Shown here: positions 1 through 6,799 of the stretch, piece after piece | Numbering within the stretch: the first letter of the stretch is position 1 | Layout of the letters: every line of letters starts with the position of its first letter | From: Planctomycetota bacterium | GTDB taxonomy: Bacteria; Planctomycetota; Phycisphaerae; Phycisphaerales; UBA1924 | Assembly (NCBI GenBank): GCA_023432465.1 | Contig: JAEYUO010000138.1 | Location: 1 to 8,714, forward strand | Length of the DNA: 8,714 nt | Direction: 5' to 3' | The notes under the pieces: model-generated | Told to the model about the DNA's origin: nothing | Database searches by the model: none | The model's input: only the letters and a program-made list of their open reading frames with translations | Translations under genes and position numbers: made by a program

Positions 1-19
1 GGGTGGCGGTGCGTGCGGC

Positions 20-274
20 TTAGCGGCGGGTGCGGGGCGCGGGGCTGGGGCTGGGGGCGTACTCGAACCCGGCGTTCTCAAGGCGGGCGGCATCGGCGGG
101 GCAGACCACCCAGAAGGCACCTTCGCCGAGCATCACCACCATGGCCCGCTCGCGGGCGGTGGCGCGGAAGGCGTTGGCCTCATCGCGGAAGACCTCGGGC
201 GTGTACTTCAGCCCGAGGGCGGTCTGCGTCTTCTTGGCGGCGTCGGTCAGTTCGTTGAGCGGGCGGTTGTTCAT
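20..274 (-). CDS. Hypothetical small protein (84 aa)
   Basis: I do not recognise this protein. The start at 274 is chosen because GGAG (bases 287-284 on the minus strand) lies 9 bases upstream. The frame stays open further upstream to 775, but that extension has a different, low-complexity arginine/alanine composition and would overlap the small terminase gene, so it is not believed. The protein starts MNNRPLNELTDAAK. Its first half is charged and probably helical, followed by a compact stretch (AMVVMLGEGAFWVVCPADAARL) that may form a small beta-hairpin and helix. The tail is rich in Pro, Ser and Arg and probably disordered. There is no signal peptide or membrane segment. It diverges from the terminase genes with 193 bases between starts, so the two could share a control region. 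It may be a small phage-associated protein, but that is only inferred from position. Confidence 0.6.
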   Translation of the reverse strand: MNNRPLNELTDAAKKTQTALGLKYTPEVFRDEANAFRATARERAMVVMLGEGAFWVVCPADAARLENAGFEYAPSPSPAPRTRR

Positions 275-295
275 GTTCGTGGTCTCCGTGGTTCG

Positions 296-315
296 CGCCG
301 CGGTCGTTCGCGGCG
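296..315. repeat. 7-bp perfect inverted repeat in the divergent intergenic region
   Basis: CGCCGCG (296-302) and CGCGGCG (309-315) are exact reverse complements separated by the six bases GTCGTT. The element sits 22 bases upstream of the minus-strand start at 274 and about 150 bases upstream of the plus-strand start at 468. A short direct repeat, GTTCGCG, overlaps it (291-297 and 306-312). It could be an operator for a dimeric regulator or a hairpin in the 5' leader of the minus-strand gene. In a GC-rich genome such a short repeat can also occur by chance. Confidence 0.3.
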
Positions 316-444
316 ACGTGCACATCAGGGCATGAACCGCGCGAGCAGGCAAGGCGGGTGCGGAGAAGTTCCGGCAGAATCTCGAAGATGTCGCGGGGTC
401 AGCCCGCTGTGTGGGCAACATGGGGGCACGGCGGTGCGCATGCA

Positions 445-458
445 GGCCACGTGTGGCC
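445..458. promoter_or_regulatory. Inverted repeat next to the ribosome binding site of the small terminase gene
   Basis: GGCCAC (445-450) and GTGGCC (453-458) form an exact inverted repeat around a 2-base centre. It directly abuts the ribosome binding site at 459-465. As DNA it looks like a near-perfect 14-bp operator half-site pair. As RNA the 2-base centre is too tight for a stable full hairpin, though the outer pairs could still form. A plausible role is control of the terminase unit, perhaps by its own small subunit binding here, but nothing in the sequence proves that. Confidence 0.3.
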
Positions 459-465
459 GGAGGAG
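459..465 (+). promoter_or_regulatory. Ribosome binding site deciding the start at 468
   Basis: GGAGGAG precedes the ATG at 468 with 2-4 bases of spacing, depending on which part pairs with 16S rRNA. This is short but is the strongest Shine-Dalgarno match in the region. It favours ATG 468 over the in-frame ATGs upstream at 411 and 420, which have no such site. Confidence 0.6.
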
Positions 466-467
466 TC

Positions 468-818
468 ATGGCCCATTCCAAACAGGCGCCTAGTTCGACA
501 TCCCGCGGGCGGGCGGCCGCGCCATCCCGTGCGCGCAGCGCTCCGGCGTCGAAGGCCAAGCGTGCGCGGGGTGCGGCATCTGCGCACGCAGAGGCGCCGG
601 TCAACGCACCGACACCAGCCGCCGCCGCACCGGCCGCGCGGGCATCGCTGGCATCGCTGCGGGTCGCGGACCTGGTGATGCTGCTGCGGGCGATGGGGTC
701 GGTGCGGGCCTCGGTGGAGCTCATCGAGGCGGACCTCGAGGCGGGCGCGCCGGCCAACGCCGATGGCACCGTCAACTTCGTGCACTACGCCGCGTGGCTC
801 GAGCGATTGGGGGGATGA
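468..818 (+). CDS. Putative phage terminase small subunit, Nu1-like DNA-binding protein (116 aa)
   Basis: Small terminase subunits recognise the phage DNA packaging site and hand it to the large subunit. Residues 1-60 are a basic Ala/Pro/Ser/Arg-rich stretch that is almost certainly disordered. Residues 64-114 form the only folded part: helix ADLVMLLRAMG, a second helix, then LEAGAP, DGTVNF and a final YAAWLERL helix. This order (helix, helix, ExGxP, short beta element, helix with a W) is like the Nu1/MerR-type winged helix of lambda-like small terminase subunits. The same pattern recurs at residues 20-78 of the next gene's product. Position supports the call: it lies 9 bases upstream of the large subunit gene, the classic terS-terL order. 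No direct homolog is recognised, so the function rests on fold pattern and context. It could alternatively be an unrelated helix-turn-helix regulator. Confidence 0.5.
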   Translation: MAHSKQAPSSTSRGRAAAPSRARSAPASKAKRARGAASAHAEAPVNAPTPAAAAPAARASLASLRVADLVMLLRAMGSVRASVELIEADLEAGAPANADGTVNFVHYAAWLERLGG

Positions 819-827
819 GCCGCGAGC

Positions 828-3248
828 ATGTCTGTACCCCCTTCCAGCCAACCCGCCCGCACGGGCCCGATGGACCCGACCTGCCTGAAGCCGGGCCGGG
901 CGGTGCAGCTGCTCAACTCAACGTTGCTGGGGACGGTGGTCAAGTCCCCCCGGTTCCACCAACGCCGGCTCGAGGCGGGAATGCGCGTGGCCGCGCGGGG
1001 CGGGGCGGACCCCGACAAGATCGACCTGCTGCGGTACGTGGCGTGGCGCTTCGACCGCGTGCACGCCGAGGGCGGGCCTGCCGGGGAAGCCGGCGGGGGG
1101 GATGGTGGAGGAGCGTTTGGGGGGGTGGGTGGGGGGAGTGGGGGGGCGGTGTCGCGGTACGAGGCGCACCTGCAGCGGTCGAGCGCGCGCAGCGCGCAGA
1201 TGTCGCGGGTGGGACGCGACATCGGCCCGCTCCCGGAGGTGGTGGACCCGGCCCGCCGCGCGCAGGCCGAGCGGAGCTTCCGGGCGTTCTGCGAGCAGTA
1301 CCTGAAGGCCACGTTCGTGCACCCATGGTCGAGCGATCACCTCAGGGTCATCGCCAAGATCGAGCGCGCGGTGCTCATGGGCGGGCTGTTCGCGCTGGCG
1401 ATGCCCAGGGGCTCGGGCAAGAGCTCGCTGATCGAGGCGGCGGCGGTGTGGGCCCTGCTGTACGGCCACCGCCGCTTCGTGGTGTGCATCGCCGCCGATG
1501 AGCGGCTCGCCGGCGGGATGCTCACGAGCATGAAGAACCTCCTGGAGGGGCACGATCCCTTGCTGGCCGACTTCCCCGAGGTGTGCTTCCCGCTGCGGCA
1601 GATGGCCCAGGCCCGCCAGAAGGCCCGGGGGCAGCTGTGCATGGGGGAGCCGACGCGGGTGGAGTGGGATAGAGACGGCCTGATCCTCCCGACGGTGCAG
1701 GGGTCAAAGGCCTCGGGCTCGACCGTGCGGGTTGCGGGCATCACCGGGCGGGTACGCGGGCTCAAGAACACCCGCGTGGATGCGACCTCGCTGCGCCCCG
1801 ACCTGGTGCTCATCGATGATCCGCAGACCGATGAATCGGCCGCGAGCGTCAAGCAGTGCCAGGACCGGGAGACGACGCTGATGAACTCCGTCAGCGGCCT
1901 TGCCGGGCCCGGCGAGCCGATCGCGGGGCTGATGGCCTGCACGGTGATCCGGCCCGGCGACCTGGCCGACCGGATGCTCGACCCGGCGCTGCACCCGCAG
2001 TGGCAGGGGGAGCGGTGCAGGCTCATCGAGTCGTTCCCCGATGACCAGGACCTGTGGGACCGCTACGCGCAGCTCCGCAAGGACTCGTTCGCCTCGGGTC
2101 TGTCGCGTGATGAGGTTACCAGCGCGTGCAACGCGTTCTACGCCGCGCACCGCTCGGCCATGGACAAGGGGGGGAGGGTCATCTGGGAGCAGCGCAAGCA
2201 CCCCGGGGACCTGTCAGCGCTGCAGCACGCGATGCACCTCCGGATCGATGCCGGGGATGCGGTCTTCTTCGCCGAGTTCCAGAACGACCCGGCCGCGGGC
2301 CTGGTTGGGACGGAGGATGGGATCCTGCACACCGACCTGACGTGCAAGCTCACGCGGCAGGCCCGTGGGGCCGTGCCCCCGGGCACGGAGGTGCTCACAG
2401 CGTTCATCGATGTGCAGGGCAAGGCGCTGTTCTACATGGTGGTCGCGTGGGCCCGGAACATGACCGGGGCGATCATCGACTACGGCTGCGAGCCCGAGCA
2501 GCCGATGCGGTACTTCACGCTCCGGGAGGTGCAGAGGACCCTGCTCAAGGCCGCGCCGGGGTGCGGGCTGGAGGCGGCGATCCGGGCGGCCCTGGATAGG
2601 CTCACCGCGCGGCTGCTGGGCCGGGCGTGGACGGTTGAGAAGAGCGGGGTCCCGCTGCGGATCGAGAAGTGCCTGGTGGATGCGGGGTGGGGGGAGACCA
2701 GCGACCTGGTGTACGAGTTCTGCCGCAACAGCCCGCACGCGGCGGTGCTGATGCCCAGCAAGGGTGTGGGGATCGCGGCGGGGAGGACGCCGCTGGGGGA
2801 ATGGAACAGGGCGCCCGGGGACCGGATCGGGCTCAACTGGCGGGTCCCGGCCATGGCGGGGCGACGGCACTGCCGGCACGTGCTGTTCGACACCAACTTC
2901 TGGAAGAGTTGCGTTGCAGCGCGGATCAAGACCGCGTACGGGGATCCGGGGTCGATGTACCTCTACGGCGAGGATGCCGAGCCGCACCGGCTCCTGCTGG
3001 ATCACCTGTCCTCGGAGCGGCCGACGCTGGTGACGGCTAGCGGCCGCTCGGCGACGCAGTGGGAACTCATCACCGTCGGCCGCGACAACCACTGGTGGGA
3101 CTGCCTGGTGGGGGCGGCGGTCGGGGCCAACATGCTCCGCATCACGCCGCCGGGCCTGCCGTCGTCGGGGGTGCGAAAGCGCGTCTCGATGGCGCAGATG
3201 GCCGCGGAGGCGAGGCAAACCGCCGGGAGACATATGAGGCCAAAGTGA
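828..3248 (+). CDS. Phage terminase large subunit, GpA-like nuclease, with N-terminal extension (806 aa)
   Basis: This is the packaging motor: an ATPase that pumps phage DNA into the prohead and a nuclease that cuts the concatemer. The ATPase part (about 150-480) has Walker A PRGSGKSS at 193-200 and Walker B DLVLIDD at 325-331. The nuclease part (about 520-770) has the expected RNase H-like acidic residues: D528 in FIDVQGK, D618 in CLVDAGWG and D758 in DNHWWDCLVGA. The layout of this half resembles lambda GpA-type terminases. At 806 aa it is longer than usual (about 600-700). The excess is at the N-terminus: a helix-turn-helix-like segment at 20-78 and a glycine-rich linker at about 87-107. 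Start 828 has only a weak ribosome site and probably relies on coupling to the upstream stop at 816-818. Glycine is often GGG, unlike the neighbouring operon. No portal gene follows. The terminase call is firm; the subfamily is less so. Confidence 0.92.
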   Translation: MSVPPSSQPARTGPMDPTCLKPGRAVQLLNSTLLGTVVKSPRFHQRRLEAGMRVAARGGADPDKIDLLRYVAWRFDRVHAEGGPAGEAGGGDGGGAFGGVGGGSGGAVSRYEAHLQRSSARSAQMSRVGRDIGPLPEVVDPARRAQAERSFRAFCEQYLKATFVHPWSSDHLRVIAKIERAVLMGGLFALAMPRGSGKSSLIEAAAVWALLYGHRRFVVCIAADERLAGGMLTSMKNLLEGHDPLLADFPEVCFPLRQMAQARQKARGQLCMGEPTRVEWDRDGLILPTVQGSKASGSTVRVAGITGRVRGLKNTRVDATSLRPDLVLIDDPQTDESAASVKQCQDRETTLMNSVSGLAGPGEPIAGLMACTVIRPGDLADRMLDPALHPQWQGERCRLIESFPDDQDLWDRYAQLRKDSFASGLSRDEVTSACNAFYAAHRSAMDKGGRVIWEQRKHPGDLSALQHAMHLRIDAGDAVFFAEFQNDPAAGLVGTEDGILHTDLTCKLTRQARGAVPPGTEVLTAFIDVQGKALFYMVVAWARNMTGAIIDYGCEPEQPMRYFTLREVQRTLLKAAPGCGLEAAIRAALDRLTARLLGRAWTVEKSGVPLRIEKCLVDAGWGETSDLVYEFCRNSPHAAVLMPSKGVGIAAGRTPLGEWNRAPGDRIGLNWRVPAMAGRRHCRHVLFDTNFWKSCVAARIKTAYGDPGSMYLYGEDAEPHRLLLDHLSSERPTLVTASGRSATQWELITVGRDNHWWDCLVGAAVGANMLRITPPGLPSSGVRKRVSMAQMAAEARQTAGRHMRPK
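1095..1146 (+). other. G-run cluster with strong G-quadruplex potential inside the terminase gene
   Basis: On the coding strand there are G runs at 1095-1101 (seven), 1119-1125 (seven), 1127-1129 (three), 1131-1136 (six) and 1140-1146 (seven). The last four are separated by loops of 1, 1 and 3 bases, which meets the usual definition of an intramolecular G-quadruplex, in DNA and in mRNA. The tract encodes the glycine-rich linker between the N-terminal domain and the ATPase. Runs of seven G are also prone to replication slippage and to sequencing error, so the reading frame across this linker deserves care. Confidence 0.7.
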
Positions 3249-3317
3249 ATCGGGGACACAACGGAGACGGGGAAGATGCACTGATGCGCACGAAACGCGA
3301 GATGACCGCGCCGCCCG
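3249..3317. other. Convergent intergenic gap between terminase and hsdM
   Basis: These 69 bases separate the stop codons of two converging genes and mark the border between the phage module and the RM operon. I see no strong hairpin followed by a T run on either strand, only a weak CGCG/CGCG pairing near 3297-3311. Termination may be rho-dependent, or transcripts may run into each other. Confidence 0.5.
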
Positions 3318-5111
3318 TCATGCCGAACTTCCAAGCAACGTGCGGAGCGACGCCAGCGCAGTGGTGATCTCCTTCCCCTTGGACTCGATCACGCCGACCA
3401 AATCCATCGGTGTGCGTGTATCGACCACCGCCTTACGATTGGGGTTGACAGCCTTCAAGTCGTACACTGCGTTCTCGATCGCTTCGGCCTTGGCGGTCGC
3501 CTCGCGGGCTTCCTTCACGAGCGCCGCGATCTCGGCATCCGTCGCGGTGATCTCTGCCTCGTCGCGCGGCTTGGCCTTCTTCAGTTCCGACAGGCGCTCA
3601 CGCCTCGCGTCCACTTCGACGGACTTCGCGCGGGCCAGGTCCTTGAACGGCTGGGCATCGGCCGCGGCCTTGGCTCGTCGCGCGGTCAGGTCCACGGTCC
3701 AGGACCGCTCCGAGTCCCCCTTCGTGGCCAGCATCGCCGCGAAGTCCTCGAAGTGCTTGAGGGTCAGAGGCGTCTTCTTGCCGACCTTGACGTCCGAGAG
3801 GTCGTAGTACCAGATCTTCTCCGTGGCCTTGCCCTTGGTGAAGAACAGCAGGTTCGTCTTCACGCCCGCGCCGGCGGCGCTGAACACCCCGCCCGGCAGC
3901 GAAAGCACGCACCACAGATCGCACTCGTCGGTGAGCTTCCGCTTGGTCTTGACGAAGGCGTCCTCGTTGGTGCGGAACAGAACGCCCTCATCGATCACCA
4001 CGCCGCACCGGCCCCCGTGCCGCAGCGAGCGGATGAAGTGCTGCATGAAAAGCACCTGCGTCGCGCTGGTGCGGTAGTCGAAGTTGGTCTGCGCGCTGGC
4101 GCTCTCCTTGCCGCCGAAGGGCGGGTTGGTGAGGATCACATCGAACTGCGTGGGCGCACCCTGGAACAGGCCGCCATACACCTCGTCGCCCGTGAGCGCG
4201 TTGCCATGCCAAATGTTCGGGCGGTCGATGCCGTGCAGGATCAGGTTGGCCAGCCCGATCGGGTAGATCAGGTTCTCCTTCTCGCGGCCCCAGAAGGTCT
4301 CATGCTTGAACCGCTGCACCGCGTCGGCGCTGACCCTTTTCCCGCCCCCGCCGGGCTTGCTCATCTGCCCCTTCATGTACTCCGCGGCTTGGGCCAGAAA
4401 GCCGCCGGTGCCGCAGCACGGGTCGTACACCGTTTCGCCGAGCTTCGGGTCGATCGTGCGCACCATCGCGCGGATCACCTCACGGGGCGTGAAGAACTGG
4501 CCCGCGTCGCTCCCCTTCTCGCCCATCTTCAGCAGCAGCCCCTCGTAGACCTGGCTGAGCGTGAAGACGTGCTGGTCGCTGATGTGCTCGTTGGAAATCT
4601 CATGGACCTTGTCGAGTACGTCCAGAAGGTTGCGCTCGGTGTCAATGCGGACCTTCTCGACGCCCGACATGATCTCGGAGATCACCTTTTGGCGGCTGGT
4701 CGCTTGGGGCTTGTCGCGCAGGCCCTTGAGGTACGGGATCAACTCGCCGTTGCAGAACGCCAGAAAGCCCTTGGGCGGGCCTTCCTCCAGTTCCTTGCGC
4801 TTGTTGGACCACTTCTCCGGCGCATCCTTCGGGGCCGGCGCGGCCCAGTCCTTCCAGCGGTACGGCTTCTTGAGCGACGGCGTGTACCGCGCCCCGACGG
4901 CCTCGGCCTCGGCGGCCTCCCGGTCCTCGGTCTCGTCGAGGATGCGCAGGAACAGGATCCACGTCAGTTCGGGGACGTACTGCAGTGCGCTGGCCACGTT
5001 GCCGCGGCGCATGACGTCGCAGATGGACCAGATCGCCTGGTCCACGCTCTGCTGGGTGGTGTGCTTCTTGGTGCCGTTCGCCTTGCCGTTGCTGCTCGCC
5101 CGTTTCGCCAT
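3318..5111 (-). CDS. hsdM: Type I restriction-modification methyltransferase subunit HsdM (597 aa)
   Basis: HsdM transfers a methyl group from S-adenosylmethionine to adenine N6 in the site chosen by HsdS, and is needed for both methylation and restriction complexes. Residues 22-60 match the helical HsdM N-terminal domain (SVDQAIWSICDVMRRG). QFFTPREVI at 205-213 and DPCCGTGGFL at 230-239 form the AdoMet-binding motif, and NPPF at 329-332 is the N6-adenine catalytic motif. All key residues are present. The last 120 residues are rich in Ala, Lys and Glu and look like a coiled coil, consistent with contact to HsdS. Length is somewhat above the usual 500-550. It is the last gene of the minus-strand operon, 14 bases after the DUF3037 gene, with no clear Shine-Dalgarno site. 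Being last and separated from hsdS by two unrelated genes is unusual. Confidence 0.95.
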   Translation of the reverse strand: MAKRASSNGKANGTKKHTTQQSVDQAIWSICDVMRRGNVASALQYVPELTWILFLRILDETEDREAAEAEAVGARYTPSLKKPYRWKDWAAPAPKDAPEKWSNKRKELEEGPPKGFLAFCNGELIPYLKGLRDKPQATSRQKVISEIMSGVEKVRIDTERNLLDVLDKVHEISNEHISDQHVFTLSQVYEGLLLKMGEKGSDAGQFFTPREVIRAMVRTIDPKLGETVYDPCCGTGGFLAQAAEYMKGQMSKPGGGGKRVSADAVQRFKHETFWGREKENLIYPIGLANLILHGIDRPNIWHGNALTGDEVYGGLFQGAPTQFDVILTNPPFGGKESASAQTNFDYRTSATQVLFMQHFIRSLRHGGRCGVVIDEGVLFRTNEDAFVKTKRKLTDECDLWCVLSLPGGVFSAAGAGVKTNLLFFTKGKATEKIWYYDLSDVKVGKKTPLTLKHFEDFAAMLATKGDSERSWTVDLTARRAKAAADAQPFKDLARAKSVEVDARRERLSELKKAKPRDEAEITATDAEIAALVKEAREATAKAEAIENAVYDLKAVNPNRKAVVDTRTPMDLVGVIESKGKEITTALASLRTLLGSSA

Positions 5112-5125
5112 AGGCAGCAGTGTAT

Positions 5126-5929
5126 TCAGTGGGCTGTACGCTCTACCTCTTCGGCAAAGGCGTCCGCCTGAGCATTCGGCACAAACTTCACGGCAAACTC
5201 GGCCAATGCCTGACCGAACCGCTGCTCGGCCGCTGGATCAGCCTCGGGGTCAGCCGACAGCACCACCAATTGGCCTTCCTTGCCGTCGATCCGGTGGCGA
5301 TAGATCAGTTGGCCGTTAAAGCCAAGCCGCGCCATTCGATCGTCCAATTTGCCGCCCGCCGCGAGCGATTCCGGGCGCACGTAGTTCACTCGCCCGTTCT
5401 GGAACGCGATCGGCACCTCAAACGGCCGTCCCACGGTCGGAAGCGTGATCTTGCCGGGACGCCATACCTTGCGCTGTGCTTCCAGTCGACCAAACACCTC
5501 GGCGACACGCGGTGGCAGCATCTGCGCGTGCATCGCCGCAGCCAGTGCGCGTTCGCGGTCGCCCACGAGTTCGGTGTACAGGGCTTCGAGTTCGCTCGGC
5601 GGCTCGTCGACCATGACTAGGCGAGGCACCGAGAGCCTCACCGCGTCGGCGCGAGCGGCGGCAAACTGCGTGAGGTCAGACTCCTCGGTGAACTCACCCC
5701 TCGCGATCTCCATCCGATGCTTGAACGCCTCCAGGGCCAGTTCGATTCGCCGCAGCTCCTGACGGCCGGGGTGGAAGAACTGGCGCACGCGCTCAAGCGA
5801 GGGCGAAACCCGAGCCTCAAGCCAGCGGCGCGAAGGAACATACAGAACCACGCCGACATTGGCAGCCTCGGCCCGGCTGTCGTCGGGCACATACTGAACG
5901 ACGCTGTAGAGGGCTCGGGTGGGGGGCAT
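5126..5929 (-). CDS. DUF3037 domain protein (267 aa)
   Basis: The N-terminus (residues 8-30) reads YSVVQYVPDDSRAEAANVGV, the hallmark opening of the DUF3037 family, whose molecular function is not known. The remainder is mixed alpha/beta with a helical middle (about 45-140), and no membrane segment or catalytic motif is recognised. I chose the start at 5929 because the family begins almost directly at the YSVVQYVPD strand. An upstream ATG at 5998 in the same frame would add 23 arginine-rich residues and overlap the preceding gene by 55 bases. With the chosen start the gap to the kinase gene is 14 bases and to hsdM 14 bases, so it is clearly part of the operon. DUF3037 genes are, from general annotation experience, commonly found beside HipA-like kinase genes, as here, so the two proteins probably act together. 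Confidence 0.85.
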   Translation of the reverse strand: MPPTRALYSVVQYVPDDSRAEAANVGVVLYVPSRRWLEARVSPSLERVRQFFHPGRQELRRIELALEAFKHRMEIARGEFTEESDLTQFAAARADAVRLSVPRLVMVDEPPSELEALYTELVGDRERALAAAMHAQMLPPRVAEVFGRLEAQRKVWRPGKITLPTVGRPFEVPIAFQNGRVNYVRPESLAAGGKLDDRMARLGFNGQLIYRHRIDGKEGQLVVLSADPEADPAAEQRFGQALAEFAVKFVPNAQADAFAEEVERTAH

Positions 5930-5943
5930 GGCGACGGGTCCGA

Positions 5944-6798
5944 TCAGCCGCCATCCGTGGCGGGCTCTTGGCTCCCGGCGGCCGTCCGTGCTGGCCAACC
6001 GGAGTTGATTCTATCGGCGATGAACCCTGCCCGCCCGTGAATCTGGGCGGCCAAAGCCGCTGCTGCACGGGGGTCTACCTCCCATCGGGACGGGACTCGG
6101 CCGACCACGGCATCCACCATTTCCCGGGTGACCGACCGCAATAGGGACATGCACCAGTGCAGTTCACCCGTGTCGATGAACGGCTCAAACGCCGGAAAAA
6201 GGCCGTACGTCGCCTCGTCCTTGACCTTGGCAATGTCGGAGAGCCGCTCGGAAAGGTCCCGCCCGGCGTTGAAGCAGTGCGTGTGATCGATCGCCAGCAG
6301 GCGGAAACGTCCTGGCCGGTCAGTGTCGGCCAGGTACACGTTCGCATAGTTCGGCTTGCGGGTTGCCAGATCAGGTGGGTGGCGATCACAGTTCCGCACC
6401 CATGTGTCGAACACCATCAGTCGAGTGATGTCCGTCGGGTTCTCCAGGTCACGGAGTTCCGTTGCCGAGCCCTGCCAGGTGCGCCCGGGCATGTGCCGGC
6501 TGACGAACGCTGGCCCGGGCTGCGTCCTCACGCCGCGCGGCAAGTCGAAGCAGGCATCTGCCGGCAGATCGAACAACGCGAACTCAGGTACGGTCAGGCC
6601 GAACCACTTGGCCAGCGACGACGCGACGAGTTCACTCGCCAGCGCATGCGGCCCCTGACGGTTGCCCATGGCCTTGAGATAGCCGAACGTCGCATCAGTC
6701 TTGACCTTCGTCGTACCAATCGACGTGTCAAAGGACTTCTCGACGCGGACCAGTCGGGTCGGCTGCCAAGTGCGAGGTTGGGGTGGGCCGGGGGGCAT
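5944..6798 (-). CDS. HipA-like kinase domain protein (284 aa)
   Basis: HipA-type proteins are Ser/Thr kinases; HipA itself phosphorylates glutamyl-tRNA synthetase and causes growth arrest. Here the N-lobe shows FGYLKAMG with K42 as the probable ATP-binding lysine and E56 in ALASELVAS as its likely partner. The C-lobe has NCDRH (136-140, probable catalytic D138), N153 in NYANVYL and AIDHTHCF with D171 as the metal-binding aspartate. The order matches the short HipA_2-like family rather than full-length HipA (about 440 aa). No HipB-like antitoxin is seen; the following DUF3037 gene is the natural candidate partner. The ATG lies 1 base after the hsdS stop (TGA C ATG), so translation is probably coupled. 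The substrate is unknown: it may be a toxin, a defence effector or a modifier of RM proteins. The kinase fold is well supported, its role is not. Confidence 0.87.
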   Translation of the reverse strand: MPPGPPQPRTWQPTRLVRVEKSFDTSIGTTKVKTDATFGYLKAMGNRQGPHALASELVASSLAKWFGLTVPEFALFDLPADACFDLPRGVRTQPGPAFVSRHMPGRTWQGSATELRDLENPTDITRLMVFDTWVRNCDRHPPDLATRKPNYANVYLADTDRPGRFRLLAIDHTHCFNAGRDLSERLSDIAKVKDEATYGLFPAFEPFIDTGELHWCMSLLRSVTREMVDAVVGRVPSRWEVDPRAAAALAAQIHGRAGFIADRINSGWPARTAAGSQEPATDGG

Positions 6799-6799
6799 G

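Noticed and set aside
275..775. Upstream extension of the small minus-strand gene, which stays open to 775
   Set aside because: The extra residues are low-complexity and antisense to the better supported small terminase gene. A good ribosome site supports the start at 274 instead.
1200..1202. Internal ATG (residue 125) as the true start of the large terminase subunit
   Set aside because: It would give a more usual length, but there is no ribosome site, and the upstream part has a plausible domain and starts 9 bases after the preceding gene.
2214..3281. Long minus-strand open frame antisense to the terminase nuclease domain
   Set aside because: Its product is rich in Pro, Arg and His without any motif, typical of a shadow frame. 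The terminase motifs on the other strand are decisive.
3753..5171. Long plus-strand open frame (about 470 codons) antisense to hsdM
   Set aside because: It mirrors the codon pattern of hsdM, has no recognisable domain, and is of the kind expected opposite a GC-rich gene.
5930..5998. Longer start for the DUF3037 gene at 5998
   Set aside because: It adds an arginine-rich stretch not typical of the family and a 55-base overlap with the kinase gene.
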